DNA of 64,000 nucleotides. Origin: Artemia franciscana (Eukaryota; Arthropoda; Branchiopoda; Anostraca; Artemiidae). Positions 15,018 to 29,200 of the stretch are shown here, piece after piece. The notes under the pieces are model-generated. The model made no database searches. It saw only the letters and a program-made list of their open reading frames with translations, and was not told where the DNA came from. The position numbers and the translations under genes are program-made. The stretch spans positions 3,455,355 to 3,519,354 of the forward strand of contig NW_027062649.1 of NCBI RefSeq assembly GCF_032884065.1, given 5' to 3'. Each line of letters starts with the position of its first letter. Within the stretch, counting starts at the first letter, position 1.

Positions 15018-15311
15018 AACAGAAGGAGAAAAGGAAAACTGTTTTCCAACATTGGTAATTAATATAGATCAGTACTTGAATGGGGCCATAACCCTACTCA
15101 TCCATACAATTGCATAGGTGAAACAGCATAGCCATACACAATCAACCACAAAGAATAATCCATGGACATGCAGTCGTGTCGTAAGTAAGTATAAGTCGTT
15201 ATTTACCAAATACTAAAAACAGTAAAAAAAAGACAAATAAATCAGAGGCAACAACAAAACAAAAGGGCGCATCAGGAGAATACATGCTTGCCTATAGGGT
15301 TTCGGCTATAT
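15018..15311 (+). repeat. Interspersed repeat of about 290 bp between (TA)n tracts (copy A)
   Basis: Runs from CAGAAGGAGAAAAGGAAAAC to CTTGCCTATAGGG. It matches 21800-22080 over its length, including CTACTCATCCATACAAT, GAATAATCCATGGACA and ATCAGGAGAATACA. Both copies are preceded by (TA)n. No protein frame is present. The family is not recognised. Confidence 0.85.
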
Positions 15312-15479
<168 letters not shown>

Positions 15480-16804
15480 TTTATTTTTAAACTAAGGCTG
15501 TTATTGAATTTCCAAGTGTAATTCTGAGAAAAAAAAAACATATATCCACCATATGTTGCCTTAAAGATTCAGGGCCAGCAGGCTAGTTGATTTTTATCTC
15601 CCATATTTTCACATGGTGGTACACAGGCACATATGCAATTTCTTTAGAGCCCAGATGCTAACAAAATATTGGTTTCTTCCAATTTGTTTTAATGCTCTGA
15701 TAAATTCACAGTCCAATCCATCTCCAAAAAAGTTTGTGTACGTGCCTGGTTTCATGTATGTTATATGAGTTTCCATATGAACAAAGTTTAATATCTATTT
15801 AAAAGAATTAAAGAAAAAGAACTTTACCAGACAAAGCTACTTATTATTTCATTTTTAGTAGATATAAATAAATATTATTGACGTGGATCATTAAACTTTA
15901 ACTTTCCAAGCAATATATTAAATGTTACCCTATCAAAAACCCCTGGGTCTAAACAGCAAACTAACCTTTGACCATAAGAGAAATGGTCAGTTAGGTATTA
16001 TACTTTAAAAGAAACACACAGAAATGATTTACTTTTTTGTATTATGAAAATCTGCAAAGGCATAAAATTAACTAATTTAAACGAGATAAACCTCATTCAC
16101 AAATAATAGGCAATTAATCATTAACACTATAAGAAAACACTATTAGAGTTGCCAGAAGTCTTTGAAACGCGATTGTCAACATAATAAATAGAAATCTAAG
16201 ATACAATTGTCTTCGAATTTGACAATAACACCTGATGGTGGAATCTTTTCAAAAATCAGGAAACATTCCTCGATTCTGATTAATAGTTCTCTAGTACTTA
16301 ATGTACAATTAAATGTTGAACAAAAAAAAATCTTAAACAATCCAACTTATTTTACTGTACGATTTCAAGTATGAACCATTTTCTGGTGGTTATTTTAAAC
16401 TTGGAAAACATCCCCCTCCCCCTCCGTAGTTCACATAAAAAGGGAACTTACTTTTTCTAAGAGTAGTATTTAAATAGAAGTGTTTTTTTATTCCCACTGT
16501 GGTTAAAAACATTTAGCTTATCAATACCTATCAGTTTTTTCACATTCAAATTTATTGAGGCAAAATACCACCCCACCCCTCCCCTGTAATTTGGAAAAGT
16601 GAAGATATAGATTCTTGCCCTATAGCCCTTACAACTTTATGTCAATCATTTTTTTAAAATAAAAACGAATCTAGATACGGAACTATACTATATCTGTTTA
16701 TTATGCAAATCCCAACTCAGTATTGTATCTACATTTCTCTTTAAAAAAAAGAAAAAATAAGTAAAAAATGTATACTGTTAAAGAAAAAGAGAAAAAAAGC
16801 TTAC
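15480..16804. other. Intron-like spacer of the eIF4A3 relic
   Basis: A/T-rich with C-rich patches near 16410-16425 and 16570-16580. Nothing else recognised. Confidence 0.4.
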
Positions 16805-16936
16805 TAAACACTACCAGGAGTTCCAGATAAAACATGTTGACCATAATCAAGTTTTCTAATATCTTCCCCCAAATTAGTTCCACCAATACAGGCATGACAC
16901 TGGACATTTATGTAGTCATTTATGAGCCAATACAAC
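16805..16936 (-). pseudogene. eIF4A3: eIF4A3-like exon, frameshifted and with broken splice phase
   Basis: Encodes [16 protein letters not shown] and [20 protein letters not shown], the eIF4A3 segment between motifs Ia and II. Three defects are visible. Near 16915-16925 the frame set by the previous exon (VVLAH) is shifted by one base before DYINVQC. Motif Ib GTPGR reads GTPGS. The exon ends GTTTA before the donor GTAAGC, where the next exon (starting AC ATG) needs ...TTTG to complete Phe-Asp; joining as it stands gives an immediate stop. The exon is 132 nt where the intact form would be 133, from one inserted and two deleted bases. Confidence 0.8.
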
Positions 16937-19506
16937 CTACACAAATAAAAGACAACAGTAACACGTTTTTTACAGCAACATAACACTTCAACAAGAGACA
17001 ACATAACGTTAACGAAAACTGTAAGAAGGCAAAAATTTTTAGCAGTATATTATCCACTGGTCAGGGTCACCAATTGGGAGGGGGCATCACCCCCAAGATT
17101 TTAAAGAAAACCTTTAGTATTTTTATTAAATGAACCGAAAAAAGAACAGCCCCTTCCCAATGTTGAAAGAATGTTTTTATATCTTCATCTTCATTTAGAA
17201 AAAAAAAAAACAACCCATGTCTAACCCCTGCTCCATTCTCATTGGCGTCAAAACTTACTATACACAAATATGTTACAATAGAAAACAGATCCAATCATAA
17301 AACGAGACAATTTTCAAGAGAAAAAAAAAATATTCAATGTAATATAACGTTCTTCCTAAAACATACGATTCAGATCCGACTGGATTTAAAAATGTTAAAG
17401 AATGAAAACACTTGCAATTCTATTTGCTTGAAAATTTAAGCAGTAATTTATTTCAACAGACTGGATAGCCAAGAATAACAGAAAAACGGACCCTAAAAGA
17501 CAGAAGTTGTCGAAAACCAAAAGTTTTTTTCAGGCTTATTTTCACAATAAAATTTGCAAAAATGAAATAGCCTTCGTTACATAAGATAATTTCCGTTTCC
17601 AAATTTACTCTGAACTGTTGTGTGTAGATATGTTCAAAGCACACAATCCCAAAATTTGAGGAGATTCATCCTAATAATTTTAGAGAGAATATTACAAATC
17701 TTTTTTCATACTACCCCAGGGGCATGGTGACTATGCGCTTTACTTTGCGTAGTTTTCACTTTCATTTGTACAGATAGTTAAGCAAAACGAAATTGCAATC
17801 ATAAAAATAATAAAAATATAATAGCTGAGTGAAAATTGAAGCCTCCCACTTCCAAAATCCTGGATCTGTCACTGCTTTACCCCTCTTAAAGAGATGCAAG
17901 CTAGTGTTGTATAATTTAAAATTACATACACTGGAAGGAAAAAACGCAGATGGATATTTAGAGAAAAAGAAAAGGGGAAATAGAATTTCGCGCGGAAAGA
18001 TAGAAGCCCTCTGTGAATTCTAAATTTTCGTTTGGGAAAATGCATCGTGTACCAGTTAGTCATTTTATGAAAAAATTCATGTTTATGTTTATCTTTGACA
18101 TACTGCCGTATTAAGACCGGAAGTGCCGCTTTACAAAGAAAAAGACCCAAAGTGCAAGCTACGTGACTAGATAGAAACAGAATGTTCCCCTTCTCGCCAC
18201 AACAGAAGAAGAAGAGATAATAACAAATGGTCTGAAGCATGAATTTTTGAAGCATAAATATAATAATGAAATTGGAAATAATTTTTTTTGTATTTTTAGT
18301 GACAACAGAGCTGTCTTGAATTATGAGGAGGATAAGATAAGGTTAATTGAATAAAAAAGTAATTCCAGGAGGTGAAACGAGAAAACAAGGTGTTATTTTA
18401 ATAATGATGAAATTGTGCGAGTTTTGTGAGTATGAATCGTCTATGAGAGAGTGTAGATAAATAAAACAGCGTTGTCTTGCCAGTTTTTTTTTTCTTCAGG
18501 AATGATAAACTTAGAAAGTATTATCATAATAATTGTCTTTCATGTTTTGAATGCATTGAGTACATTACTTGTATAAAAAAAAACGTTAAAATGACAGGAA
18601 AGTATATTCTTTATTTGTTATCTTATTAATGAAGTTACTTAGTTTTCTTTTTTATTTATTTTTATTTTTTATCATTACCTTTTTCGAGAATAAAAGGGTT
18701 TCTCCTTTTAGTGTGGGAGATATGAAAGACAACCATTGTGAAAAATTAAAAAAAGGCAAGAAGGGCTTCCTATTGTGGGAGGACGCCATTATCATGGGAC
18801 AATAATTTTCTATGGAATGGCTTTTTGGAGTATATGTTGGTCTGAAGTGTTTTGACTGCTATTTAATAAAGAAAAGTGTACGTGACGTCTGAGATTCAAA
18901 GTTAATTTTTTTAAGCTGTTGTCACTTAGTGAAATGGAGTAGGATTTAAACAAAAAGGAAAAAAAAAGAAAAAAGAAAAAAGAAAAAAGAATTTACATGA
19001 AAAATAGTTGAGAGACCCTTGTTCAAAAGGGCCTTTCCCCTTTCCAATTTTCAGATATCTATTTAGAAGCAGAGTCTCTTACTTGTATTACATTGGTATT
19101 ACAATTGTTGTAAATGTTAATCAAAGTAAAATTACCGAAGACAGTTCATTTAAAGTAAGAAATTTCTGGTACACGCATAGAAATTAGTGGCAAGGTACAG
19201 AACTCATTTTTTTATTATTAGCATTAGATTAGACATTATAATGCCTACAAGGAATATGACAACATAGGAAAAGTCCTGTAAAAACTATAGCTCATGGGTT
19301 TTTCACCAACTTAATTTCATTATATCAAAAATAGTGTCAGCCAGCTGATGTTACAGAGCTTCCAGTTTGGATACACTCCAAGCCCTATATCATCATTTTT
19401 GGTGTTGATAAACACAAGCTTTAAGTTGGATATGGAACAGACTTTGCCTGTTTGCAAGTTTAATATAATCTTTGAGCTTAGACAAAAAGAATATAGGGAA
19501 ATCTAC
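16937..19506. other. Intron-like spacer of the eIF4A3 relic
   Basis: A/T-rich sequence with poly-A and poly-T runs. No exon or mobile element recognised. Confidence 0.4.
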
Positions 19507-19709
19507 CTTTTGAACTTGTAAAGCAAGTTCTCTAGTTGGAGACAAAACAAGTACTTGAGTTTCTCGTGTTTGTGTATCAAGATCTTGAAGCAGACTAACA
19601 GAGAAAGTTGCAGTTTTTCCTGTACCAGACTGAGCTTGTGCTATTACATCTCTTCCTTTTACAATGGGTCTGATGGCTCTCTGCTGGATTGCTGATGGCT
19701 TTTCAAAGC
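19507..19709 (-). pseudogene. eIF4A3: eIF4A3-like exon with Q motif, motif I and motif Ia
   Basis: The exon is 203 nt, acceptor TTTTATAG, donor GTAGAT. It encodes [13 protein letters not shown] (Q motif), [16 protein letters not shown] (Walker A, motif I) and [12 protein letters not shown] (motif Ia), all intact. The TFSVS and 'RET' residues distinguish eIF4A3 from eIF4A1/2. Length and phase are as expected. By itself it looks functional; it is called a pseudogene because the next two exons on the same strand carry a frameshift, an out-of-frame junction and a lost catalytic Asp. The exon encoding the acidic N-terminus was not recognised to the right. Confidence 0.8.
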
Positions 19710-21660
19710 CTATAAAATAGAGCAAATATTACGTGTGTAGGAGCATTACAGGGCCAGCATCTAATAAAACCATGGACCCATACTAGATTTTTTGGTACAG
19801 CGCAGTTATTTTACAGTAGAGAAAAGTTTTTAGTGATGTTGGACCAATTTAGAATCAAATTGGACTTTTCTCATGATATGGTATGTTTTTAACCACCAAT
19901 CATCTTTCAGTAGGCCTACACAAAAATCACATTGTTATTATAGCCTATTAACGGTTATTATATTGACAAAGCAGCTACCTTCACATGACTACTTCCATAT
20001 AACTGAACTGAGCTTCACACTGAGAAAAATTGATATCTTTACACTGAAAAGGGTAAAAAAAAAAGAAATATTAACACAAAAGAAAATTAAAAACGTTAAT
20101 AAAATTAAGGAAAATTCATTTGTGGTATTGCAATGCATTGTTTTTTGTTGTTGTTTTTTTTTTTTTTTTTTCGTATTACAGACCAAAGTTGCACATTTAA
20201 AGACCATCAAAAGAGTAATTTTTGTCTTTTTAAAGTTATGTTTTAATGAACCCAACCCTTTAAAATGGCCCAAAAACCCTCTTCTTTTTAGACAGATATA
20301 CGCTTTTGAGGCTTTCAATTTAAAACCATTTTTGGGAGTACAAATATTATACCTGGAGCTGTCAATACGAGCATAGCATGAATCATTTAAATGACTGAGG
20401 GTAAAACTGATCTAAACTTTTAATACACACCAGCAGAGACAGGGATGGCATGGAAGCATCACTCACTGATATTGGCCCAAAAAAGCCCCCATCCCACAGT
20501 CATGGCTTAAAATAATCGATATTCATGATTCACCCCCCCCCCCCCATCCCCCGAGGAAAATCCACTGACCCTCTTCAAAAGGATTGGGTATGTGTGCGCC
20601 TATGTTCAAGAATAAAATTTACAATGTGGGTTTATGTTTTTAATCTTCAATTTAATTATTCCTAAAGATTTATTACTCTAGGTTATATAAAACTTGGCTG
20701 ATTTTGTTTATTTGCATAGTTATTTCTCATCAAAAGTTGCAAATGAAGCCAACCTAAAAAAAAAGAAAAGTAAAAAGCAAAGTTTAGTATATAGGCTAGG
20801 GCAATGTCTGGTCTATTTAGGGGGTTAGTGTGAATATGGAAAGGTGGCAATTAATAAGCTATATTTGGAACTAGCAATGAAAGGCATATTGAAGGGTGTT
20901 TTCATCTTCTTAGGTAGGCTAATTAATAAAAAAAAACTTTAAACTCACCATTTCTTTCTTTTTTATCCCCACAAAAAATATACAAACTTTTGTATAAAGT
21001 CTAAGGCTATATCCAACCATTACGGAGGAGAGGAGGGGCCTGGAAGGAAGGAAGGAGGAGAGGAAGCAATTGTTATGTCACAGCTAGGCTGTTATATTTT
21101 GAAACTGGTGAACAGGGAATTTAGTTGCATCACCCTTTGTTATTTTAGATAACATACAAGGAGTAATTTTAATATCAAGATTACACCTCAAATTTGCCTC
21201 TTAACTGATCAGAGCCAAATGAAATTTAGTTATCTTATAAAATAAAAAAAAACTCAGTAGTAAAATCAGTCAATGGATTTCCTTACATTACAACAGCTTC
21301 TTAGCCTAGAACTTTATGTGGCAATTTGTTTTCCCATTACCTAGCTGAGCAATATTAAAACTCAAAACGAGCTGAAGTTGTTTCGTATATGGGGGGGCCT
21401 CCCCAGTGCCTTGACTTTACGCCAGTTCCTGTCCTAACTAAGTTAGACCGTCCCAATTTTGTAGAACGACTACTAAAACACAAGGGCCATTCGATTAGAG
21501 CAGTAAGCCCTTTTAAAAGTCCTATAAACTTAAACATAGGGGGCACGGTATTGGGGAGGGGGGATAACCCCTTAATATACCGAATACTTTCTGTTCGTCT
21601 TGGTTGGATGTGTCCTATGGATTGGCTGTTAGACCGTGGTCATCTTTGTCAATATGAGGC
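19710..21660. other. No recognised gene
   Basis: A/T-rich, with a poly-T run near 20150-20172 and a poly-C run near 20532-20545. Upstream sequence or intron of the eIF4A3 relic would lie here, but no exon was seen. Confidence 0.4.
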
Positions 21661-21665
21661 ATACA

Positions 21666-21666
<1 letters not shown>

Positions 21667-21755
<89 letters not shown>
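21667..21755. repeat. (TA)n microsatellite
   Basis: About 90 bp of pure TA preceding repeat copy B. Confidence 0.95.
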
Positions 21756-21756
<1 letters not shown>

Positions 21757-21757
<1 letters not shown>

Positions 21758-22080
21758 TGAGAAATCACCAATGCAACAGCACAAACACAAAAAAAAAAGA
21801 GAGACAGAAGGAGAAAAGGAAGACTGTTTTCCTAAATTAGTGATTAATATAGACCAGCACTTGAATGAGGCCTTAACCCTACTCATCCATACAATCAAAT
21901 AGGTCAAACAGCATAGCCACACACAATCAACCATAAAGAATAATCCATGGACAGGCAGTCATGTCGTCAATAAGTATAAGTCGTCATTTACCAAACAATA
22001 GAAAAAATAATATAGACAAATAATTCAGAGGCAACACCCAACATAAGGGCTCATCAGGAGAATACACTGGCCTATATATG
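21757..22080 (+). repeat. Interspersed repeat of about 290 bp next to (TA)n (copy B)
   Basis: Matches the copy at 15018-15311, but extends about 40 bp further left (ATGAGAAATCACCAATGCAA and on), so copy A may be shorter at that end. Ends CTGGCCTATATATG before a CA-rich stretch. Confidence 0.85.
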
Positions 22081-23340
22081 TGTGTACACACACACACACT
22101 ACCCCCCCCCAACTCAGCCACTCAGCGAGGCTGAGTACTATACTACCCCCAGGCCACTCAGCGTGTCCCAAGATGGCGATAGAGCAATGCCCAAGAGATA
22201 TGTAGGGTACCTTCATAGGACGCACTGACCGAGGGGGGCCTTTTCCCTGGGGGCCCATAATAGAAACTGAAGCACCCTCGACAGGGGCCGTAAATAATAA
22301 TAGAGGAAGAAGAAGGCCCCTAAAATGCACAGGGCCCCCAGCGTGTGCAGACGTCCCGTGAGTTACAAATCTTCTCCCAATATTGGGTTAAATTGCATGG
22401 TGATATAGCACACCTTCTTGAGAGGATCCTCTATAGAGGGACAACTGCAGCAGGGCGTAATATCCAAACCCATGAACAACAGGCTCTGCAAAGCCTCTGC
22501 CTCCAGCCTTTCAGGTACCTGAAAGACTGGGAACCTGGTGGTAAACTCTATCCCCACTTGAGAAATGGCACCCCTTGAGGAAATTATAGCCTAGTAAACG
22601 ACACAGCATTCTGACTAGTGGATAATTCTTCTGGGCTTGGTTTGTTTTGGAGGGCGTTTTCAGACTGAAAAACATCTTCCTATCTAATTTATCTACTATG
22701 AGTCGCCTCCCCGTAGTAGCATAATATTTGTAGGCATGAATATATAATGAGTCAGAGGTACTAGGCTTGAGACTGTCTGTGTAGGATTTGTACTCATGTT
22801 GATAGAAGAGTATCGCCAAGTGCTGAAAACTATGTTGTGAGCAAGATGAACCCAAGACTGCAAAAAGCCTCTATTCAAACTGGAGGTCCGAAGGACTTCT
22901 TGCTGTCCAGTTCTACGCCGGCTTAAGCGTTTCATTGTAGACTTGAGAAGATGTGCTGGTCCCGTCCAGCACATGTATCCATCACCATTGCTTTTCCTGA
23001 GACCAATACAATTTCAACGATTTAAAGAACATGAAAAATTGAACTTTGAATGTTGCGACGTTAAAAATAACTATCATATCGACATTTTGAACGACAAATT
23101 CAGAAGATTCTAACTGAACTTATTAGGAGTTTCAGAAATACAAGCTGGTATAATTAACCTGCTATTTCCGCCAATAAATAAGTGCTATTTGAAGGATTTT
23201 TGACAATCGACGGTCTCTAGAGAATTGAGAGACAGAAGGCTACCCTAACTTTGATTTCGAACCTCGACGTTTTCAAGTTCACTTAATCACGGCCTTAATA
23301 GAGAGGAGAAGGGGCTTGTATAACAATAATCTAAGTGATA
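22081..23340. other. Relatively GC-rich segment, unrecognised
   Basis: Begins with (AC)n and poly-C, then GC-rich sequence with several open frames on both strands (for example 22511-22974). None shows a domain I recognise. The base composition, unlike its AT-rich surroundings, suggests an inserted element, but no termini were identified. Confidence 0.35.
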
Positions 23341-25140
23341 GATCATATGAAAAATAGGAATGTACAGAAATTGGCGAAAGCACTAAAATACAAACTACAG
23401 AGGTGTGAAGTGGGGCCCATGGATAAACCGAGGATCTGGAAGATGCTGCTAGACGGCATAAAAGTAAAATATTGTACGGGCAAATTAGTAAATTGAAAGG
23501 TAGTAGTTAATCCGGAGTTGTCCCAGTTAAAGATAAGAACGGGACCAAAATTAGTGGTAAGGAAAGAGTTCAAGAGAGATGGGCAGAACATTTTGTGAAT
23601 GTGCTAAACCGAGATAGGGTTGCAGGAAAAGATACAGAGGAAAATGAAAAAGCTTGTGATACATTGGATGTGAAGGAATTTGTTTTGTGAGGAAGAATTG
23701 GCAACAGTACTAAGAATTAAAAAATAATAAAGCTCCAGGTGCTAATGGTGTGGTAAATGAGTTTCTTAAATATGGTGACTCGAAGGTTAGAAATAAGCTA
23801 CTGAAGACCACGAATATGATTTTTGAAAAAGGGGAAGTACCTAGTGATTTTAGGAAACCTCAATTAAACCACTTTATAAGAATGGTGATAAGAGTGAGTT
23901 TGGTAATTATCAATGCATTAGTCTGGTATGTATGTAGCAAATTACTGAGTAATATGTTACTTATTAGACCAAAAAATGCCGTAGACAAAGTTTTAAGAGA
24001 AGAACAGCGCGGTTTTAGAAAAGATAGGGGATATGCCTACCAAATTTTTCACTCTTAGGTTAATAATTGAGAAGTGCCTGAGTTATCAAACACCTTTAGT
24101 CCTCAGTCACATAGACTATGAGTAAGTGTTCAGTTCTGTTGATAGAAGAGCTTTAGAAAAGGTCTTATCCTAGTATAATGTACCAGACAAATACATCAAA
24201 GCCATGAGTGCTATGTATGAGAATGACAATACTACAGTAAAGGTAGAAAATGAGGTTAGAAGCTGGTTTACTATAAAATCAGGAGTTCAGCAGGGTTGTG
24301 TTGTATCCCCCTTTTTATGGATGATTTTCACGGATTTGTATTAAGAAGCACAGGAAAGGCAATGGGAGACCACGGAATCAAATGAGGAGTAAAAATTTCT
24401 GCTGGACTTAGATTATACTGATGATTTAAGTATCCTAGATGAAAATGTGAGCAAACCAAATTATCTTTTAGAGGTTCTGTGAGTCTGGGCTGCAAGAATA
24501 GGTTTGAAAACTAATGTTAAGAAGACTAAGTCACTAATGCTAGGACTAAATGAACATGAAAAGGTGAAATTGGGTAGCGAAAAAATTGATCGGGTGGACA
24601 TCTTCACTTATCTTGGTAGCATCATTAGTAAATACAGCGGGAGCAGAAAATATGTTACAAGTAGAATAGCCAAGGCTCAGGGTATTTTTTCACTGTTAAA
24701 AGAAGTTTGGAAGAATTATAAGGTAAGTCTGCAAACCAAAATTAGGATATTAGAAGCTGCAGCGATGACAGTGGTCAAAAATGGCTCTGAAGCATGGGCG
24801 ATCTGAAAAGCAGATGAAGATTTGCTAGACGTTTTCCAAAGAAATTGCCGATGAATTGTTCAGAGTACCCAGATTTCAGTCTTCATCTATCATCCAACCT
24901 GCTGTCTTCATCTAGCATCCAACCTGTGAGCATCATGGTTGTTACCCGGTGAATAAAGTTTATCTTTTGGACCATTAAACTTTTAAAAAAGATAGTTAGA
25001 CAAAGCCTAGTTTGTCCTGAATGTACGCTGAGAGTCTTTTCGAACTCTATAAAATGTGGAAAATGGTGCAATTGCTTGTTCCATACATGAGCGGAAAAGA
25101 GTGCCAAAATTGATGCAGCTAATAGGAGTTAGAGCTGGTG
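23340..25140 (+). mobile_element. RTE-like LINE, degenerate, most of the RT domain
   Basis: Recognisable in order despite stops and frame changes: NKAPGANGVVNEFLKYG, KNAVDKVLREEQRGFRKDRG, SVDRRALEKVLS, YIKAMSAMYEND, SGVQQGCVVSPFLWMIF, LDLDYTDDLSILDENVSK, KIDRVDIFTYLGSIISK and KADEDLLDVFQRNC. The catalytic YADD reads YTDD. At least six stops interrupt it. The 3' end beyond about 24870 has been replaced by other sequence. Same family as 8212-9240 (minus). Confidence 0.88.
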
Positions 25141-26289
25141 TTGTCAAGACAGCTCCTCTAAGAAAATTTCAACCATACAGGTAAATTCTTTGAACTCACC
25201 TGTTTTACCTTCACCTCGCACCCCTGTTCTCCAAATTCAAGAGCTAGAATGCTTAATATTCTAAAGGGACTTGAATCATCATTGCCCCCCCCCCTTCTCG
25301 CAGGATGATTCCAGCTTCTCCTGACCTCCAACATGAAGTGACGTCTCCCTCTTGAAGTTGCTGGTCAGAATGAGGGCATTACCATTTTTACTGTCGACCC
25401 ATACTCTACTCTTGACACCACCAATGGAAAACTAAAAACCTGCTTATATGAGGTATTTGTTCAGACCAAACCCTACTCACGTTCTACCAGTGATTATATA
25501 ACGTATCCAAAACCCCTGAGTTAAAGATTTTGCTTGCCAGACAGAAATCTGCTCTACTAATCCTGAAATTCTTAAACCAGAGCTGCGTTGTGGCTTTTGA
25601 AATTAGGACGGATTAGAGAGACATTAAGGTACATTTCATCCATTATTACTAGCCCCCTACATGTGATACAAAACAATCATATTTCTCCCCAACTAGATAA
25701 ATTCAATTTTTCCAACATTTCTCTTCCTTTCAACCAAGCAAGACATATCCAAAAAATAATGAATTAAACAAAATGAATTAAAAAAATTAGAAGAAGGTAA
25801 TCTGGCCTTTCCAAATTCATTCAAGAGGTAAACTGCAGTTAAACTAGTGTCAAACCAGGTTAGTAGCAATGCCAATGACTGGAATCGACAAGGAAAAAAT
25901 ATTGAAGTTGAACAAATAATCCCACAGACATAGCTCCTATTACTATGGTAACGGAACAAGTCCCGGAATACACTAGTATCTTACTGGCTTCCGGTTATAT
26001 GCCGGAATTAAAAGATGACAACGACACTGCTATTTTAAGGACTAACAAGGTTGATGCTAAAGCGTATGCAGATGATGACATAGTAATTGTTTTTGAGAAA
26101 CTTGTGAAAAATGAAATGAAAGATACCGCAAGATACGGAAAAAAAGTGATATGGAATCATTTTATTCATGGTCTCAGTAAGTTTCATAAGCAGTGCAAGT
26201 TTTTACAAATTTATCGTAATTTGTCTTAGGTATTTGTACGTCCGACAAGTGCAGTTTTGATCATGTTGACCTTTGTCCTATTTTAGCTT
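25140..26289. other. Unrecognised; possible RT scrap at 25945-26229
   Basis: An open frame of 94 codons contains AKAYADDDIVIVFEKL, which resembles an RT active-site loop. Nothing else around it supports an RT domain, so this may be a small LINE scrap or chance. Confidence 0.3.
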
Positions 26290-29200
26290 GTATTGACAAA
26301 TTGTGTTGGTTTGCTCACTATCACCGTGGCTGAGGGTAGGTCTAAAATCAAACCTTCTTTAGGGCGACACCGAAAGCATTTGCGACCACCTCCTCCCCTG
26401 GATCGTGTTCCAGTCTACTTCCAGTTTCATCCACCTGCATACCCTAAGCAGAGCAGCATACTCCAGGAATCTATCCCTCGAAAGTCTCCTCCGTCCCAGG
26501 TACATACACGTGCCCAAACGACCCAACCTCTCAGATCACGTTACCCAATACGACTATCCCAAAACCTCCCCTTACTCACATCCCTCCTAAAAATCCACAT
26601 CCCATAGACATAAATCCTGTCCGTGCAAGAATTTGATAACTAGTTCTGGCCTCCATCCGTCTTTTGCCAAAATAAACCTGACCCCTCCCCCCTCAGACAC
26701 CTTCCAACCTATTTCCTTTTCTCAACATCACCTTGCCCAACTATCCCTCCCTATAAAGAACACTCCCAATTTGACTTCTTCTCGTACCACCAGGCAGCTT
26801 TTCCCCCATTCCTTGCACTTTATTCCCCATTGGTACCCTACCAATGTGACTCTGGTGTGAGAGTTCCTACATGCGAATAGTATCCTGTAATAAATAGACC
26901 ACCCCAAGAATTATCAGCACGATCCCACAGCCCAAATTTAAAACCCACCCCAAGAATTACTGAAAATCAACGACAGTCACGGTTCCCCAAGGCTTTAAAT
27001 TTCCGAAATTTTTAATCGAAAGCCCTAATTTTGACAAACTTACTGAACTAAGGTGCCAAAAGAATTAAATCGAATTGAAGTAATAGCTGTTATAGAGGTA
27101 TAGTCTCATGACCAAACGTCTCTTTGATTGTCAAATTATTCAGCATTTATTAAGGTCCGTGCGCTTTGGATCACCCACTTGGAAAAAAAGGAGGCGATGT
27201 CATGTTTTTTACCAAATGCAACCTTTTCCCTATAATTATTCCAATTCCTAATTTATCTGAGTACGATGAAATCCTTTGGCTAAGTATTTAACCTAAAGTA
27301 CTCCCCCATCCCTATAATATCATTGCAATAGCTGTCTTCTATTACTCGCCAAACCAAAATATGGATGCAAAACGCAAATTTCTCCAACAGTTACAGACCA
27401 GCGCAGATTTTTTTATCTCTAAGTACCCAAACACCGGGCTTTTCCTGGTTGGTGGCGCCAATTAACTTAAAATGAATTCAATTTGCTCCTCTCTAAAAGT
27501 TAAGCAAATAGTTAAAATACCAACAACTAGGGAAATACCTCTCTAGATGTCATTATAACTAATCTGAATAACTTTTATAGTCCTCCCTCAGCTTTGCCTC
27601 CATTGGGTGGGAGCTGCCATTTTTCTCTCCTCCTCTCCCCCTCTTTTAATTTTAAGCATACATTCTCAGTAACTTATGGCTCGTTCCACCCCCTTCAAAA
27701 TGCTAGTCTTCTTTCTTATGGAATGTGGTTGAGTATTGAGGATTGGTCTGATATTTATCATTTGAATGATCTTGATGAAAAAATCAGTAGCTTTCACAAA
27801 AAGCTAAACGATAAATATCTAATTTCATTCCCAGAAAAAAAAATTAAAAAGTGCTCCAGTGACAAACCATTCATTAATCAACCCATAAAAGCGCCAAATA
27901 GCTAAAAATTTCATTTTTTCAGACATGCTAAACTGGATGAAGCTAATAAACTAAGAAAACCAATTAAAAAGGAAATAAATAAATCTGCCAGATCCTACTA
28001 CAAGGACAAGGACAAGGTCAAAGAAATGTTTACCAATAAACAGAAAAATTGGTATTCCGAGATATAAAAAAAAAAAGAATTGTAAAGTAGGAGTCTAGAC
28101 CAGCTTGATTTCAACCTACCTGAATTCTCAGAAATTACTGCTAATAATCTTAACAAGTTCATTGCTTTTATCTTCCAGAGCCTTCCAACATTGTTTTATC
28201 ATTTACCTACTGATATTCTCCTACCTGCTTTCCCCTCCATATCTCTATCTGAAATCGACACAAGAATTGGGAAACTACAAAAAGACAAGTGTCTGCCCTT
28301 TGGATATCCCGTTTCCTCTTATTAGTGCTTTCAGTAACATTCTCTCAAAGTCCTTGTCTGTCATTTTCAATAAGATTAATGAGTCTGGCCAATATCCACA
28401 AATTTGAAAACAGGGTTTCATGACCCCCCCCCCCTTGAAAAAGAATGACGGAATACTTGGTTGTAAGGTGTTTGTCCTATCTCACTCACTCCTATATTCT
28501 CTGAACTATATGAAGGATTACTTGCAGATTGGCTAAAGGAGAAAATCCTGCCTTTTACTGACCTGAGACAATTCGGGAACATCAAATCCACTTCTACTTC
28601 CCATTACCTTGCTTTTCTAATTGACTTAATTGGAAAAAATTCTTGAAAAACCTAACTGCTGTTTAAATTTCGTTTCCTTTGACCATCAAAAAGCATTTGA
28701 CCTTGTTAACCACAATATTTTGGTTGAGAAACTTGTAACTAATCCCAATACTGATCCTTTCTTGGTTAACTTGGTTGCCTCCTTTTTATCGAATAGATTA
28801 AAGGTAGTCAAATATCAGAACCATTATTAAAGTCCCCTCTGTGTCCACAATGGAGTACCCCAAGGTACTGTTCTAGGTCCCCCTCCTTTTCCTGTTATGA
28901 CAAATGACCTCGCTGAGGATTTTCCCAACAGATGGAAATTCATTAATGACCCAACGGTTGTCAAAACCGGCGACCGAAACTTAGTAAGCAACCTATGAGC
29001 ATCGTCAATATTATTGCAGATGAAACTATGGTCTTGGACATGAGATTAAACCCCTCAATCAATCAATCAATCAATCAATCAATTTATTAATACTAAAGAA
29101 AACTAATACAAAAGTAAATCAGTTAATAGGCCCAAGAAGCAATGCTTGTAATGGGCCACAGAGAACAAAAATAAAACACTATTAAAATATATAAAAAAAA

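Noticed and set aside
22030..22075. Hammerhead ribozyme suggested by CTGATGAGCCC on the minus strand
   Set aside because: The stem II-like GGG is not followed by GAAA, and the copy at 15270 reads CTGATGCG, so the core is not conserved.
22025..22974. Several open frames of 64-114 codons in the GC-rich segment
   Set aside because: Frames overlap on both strands as expected for GC-rich sequence, and none shows a known domain or splice borders.
25945..26229. An RT active site at AKAYADDDIVI
   Set aside because: No neighbouring RT motifs in any frame; kept only as a possible scrap.
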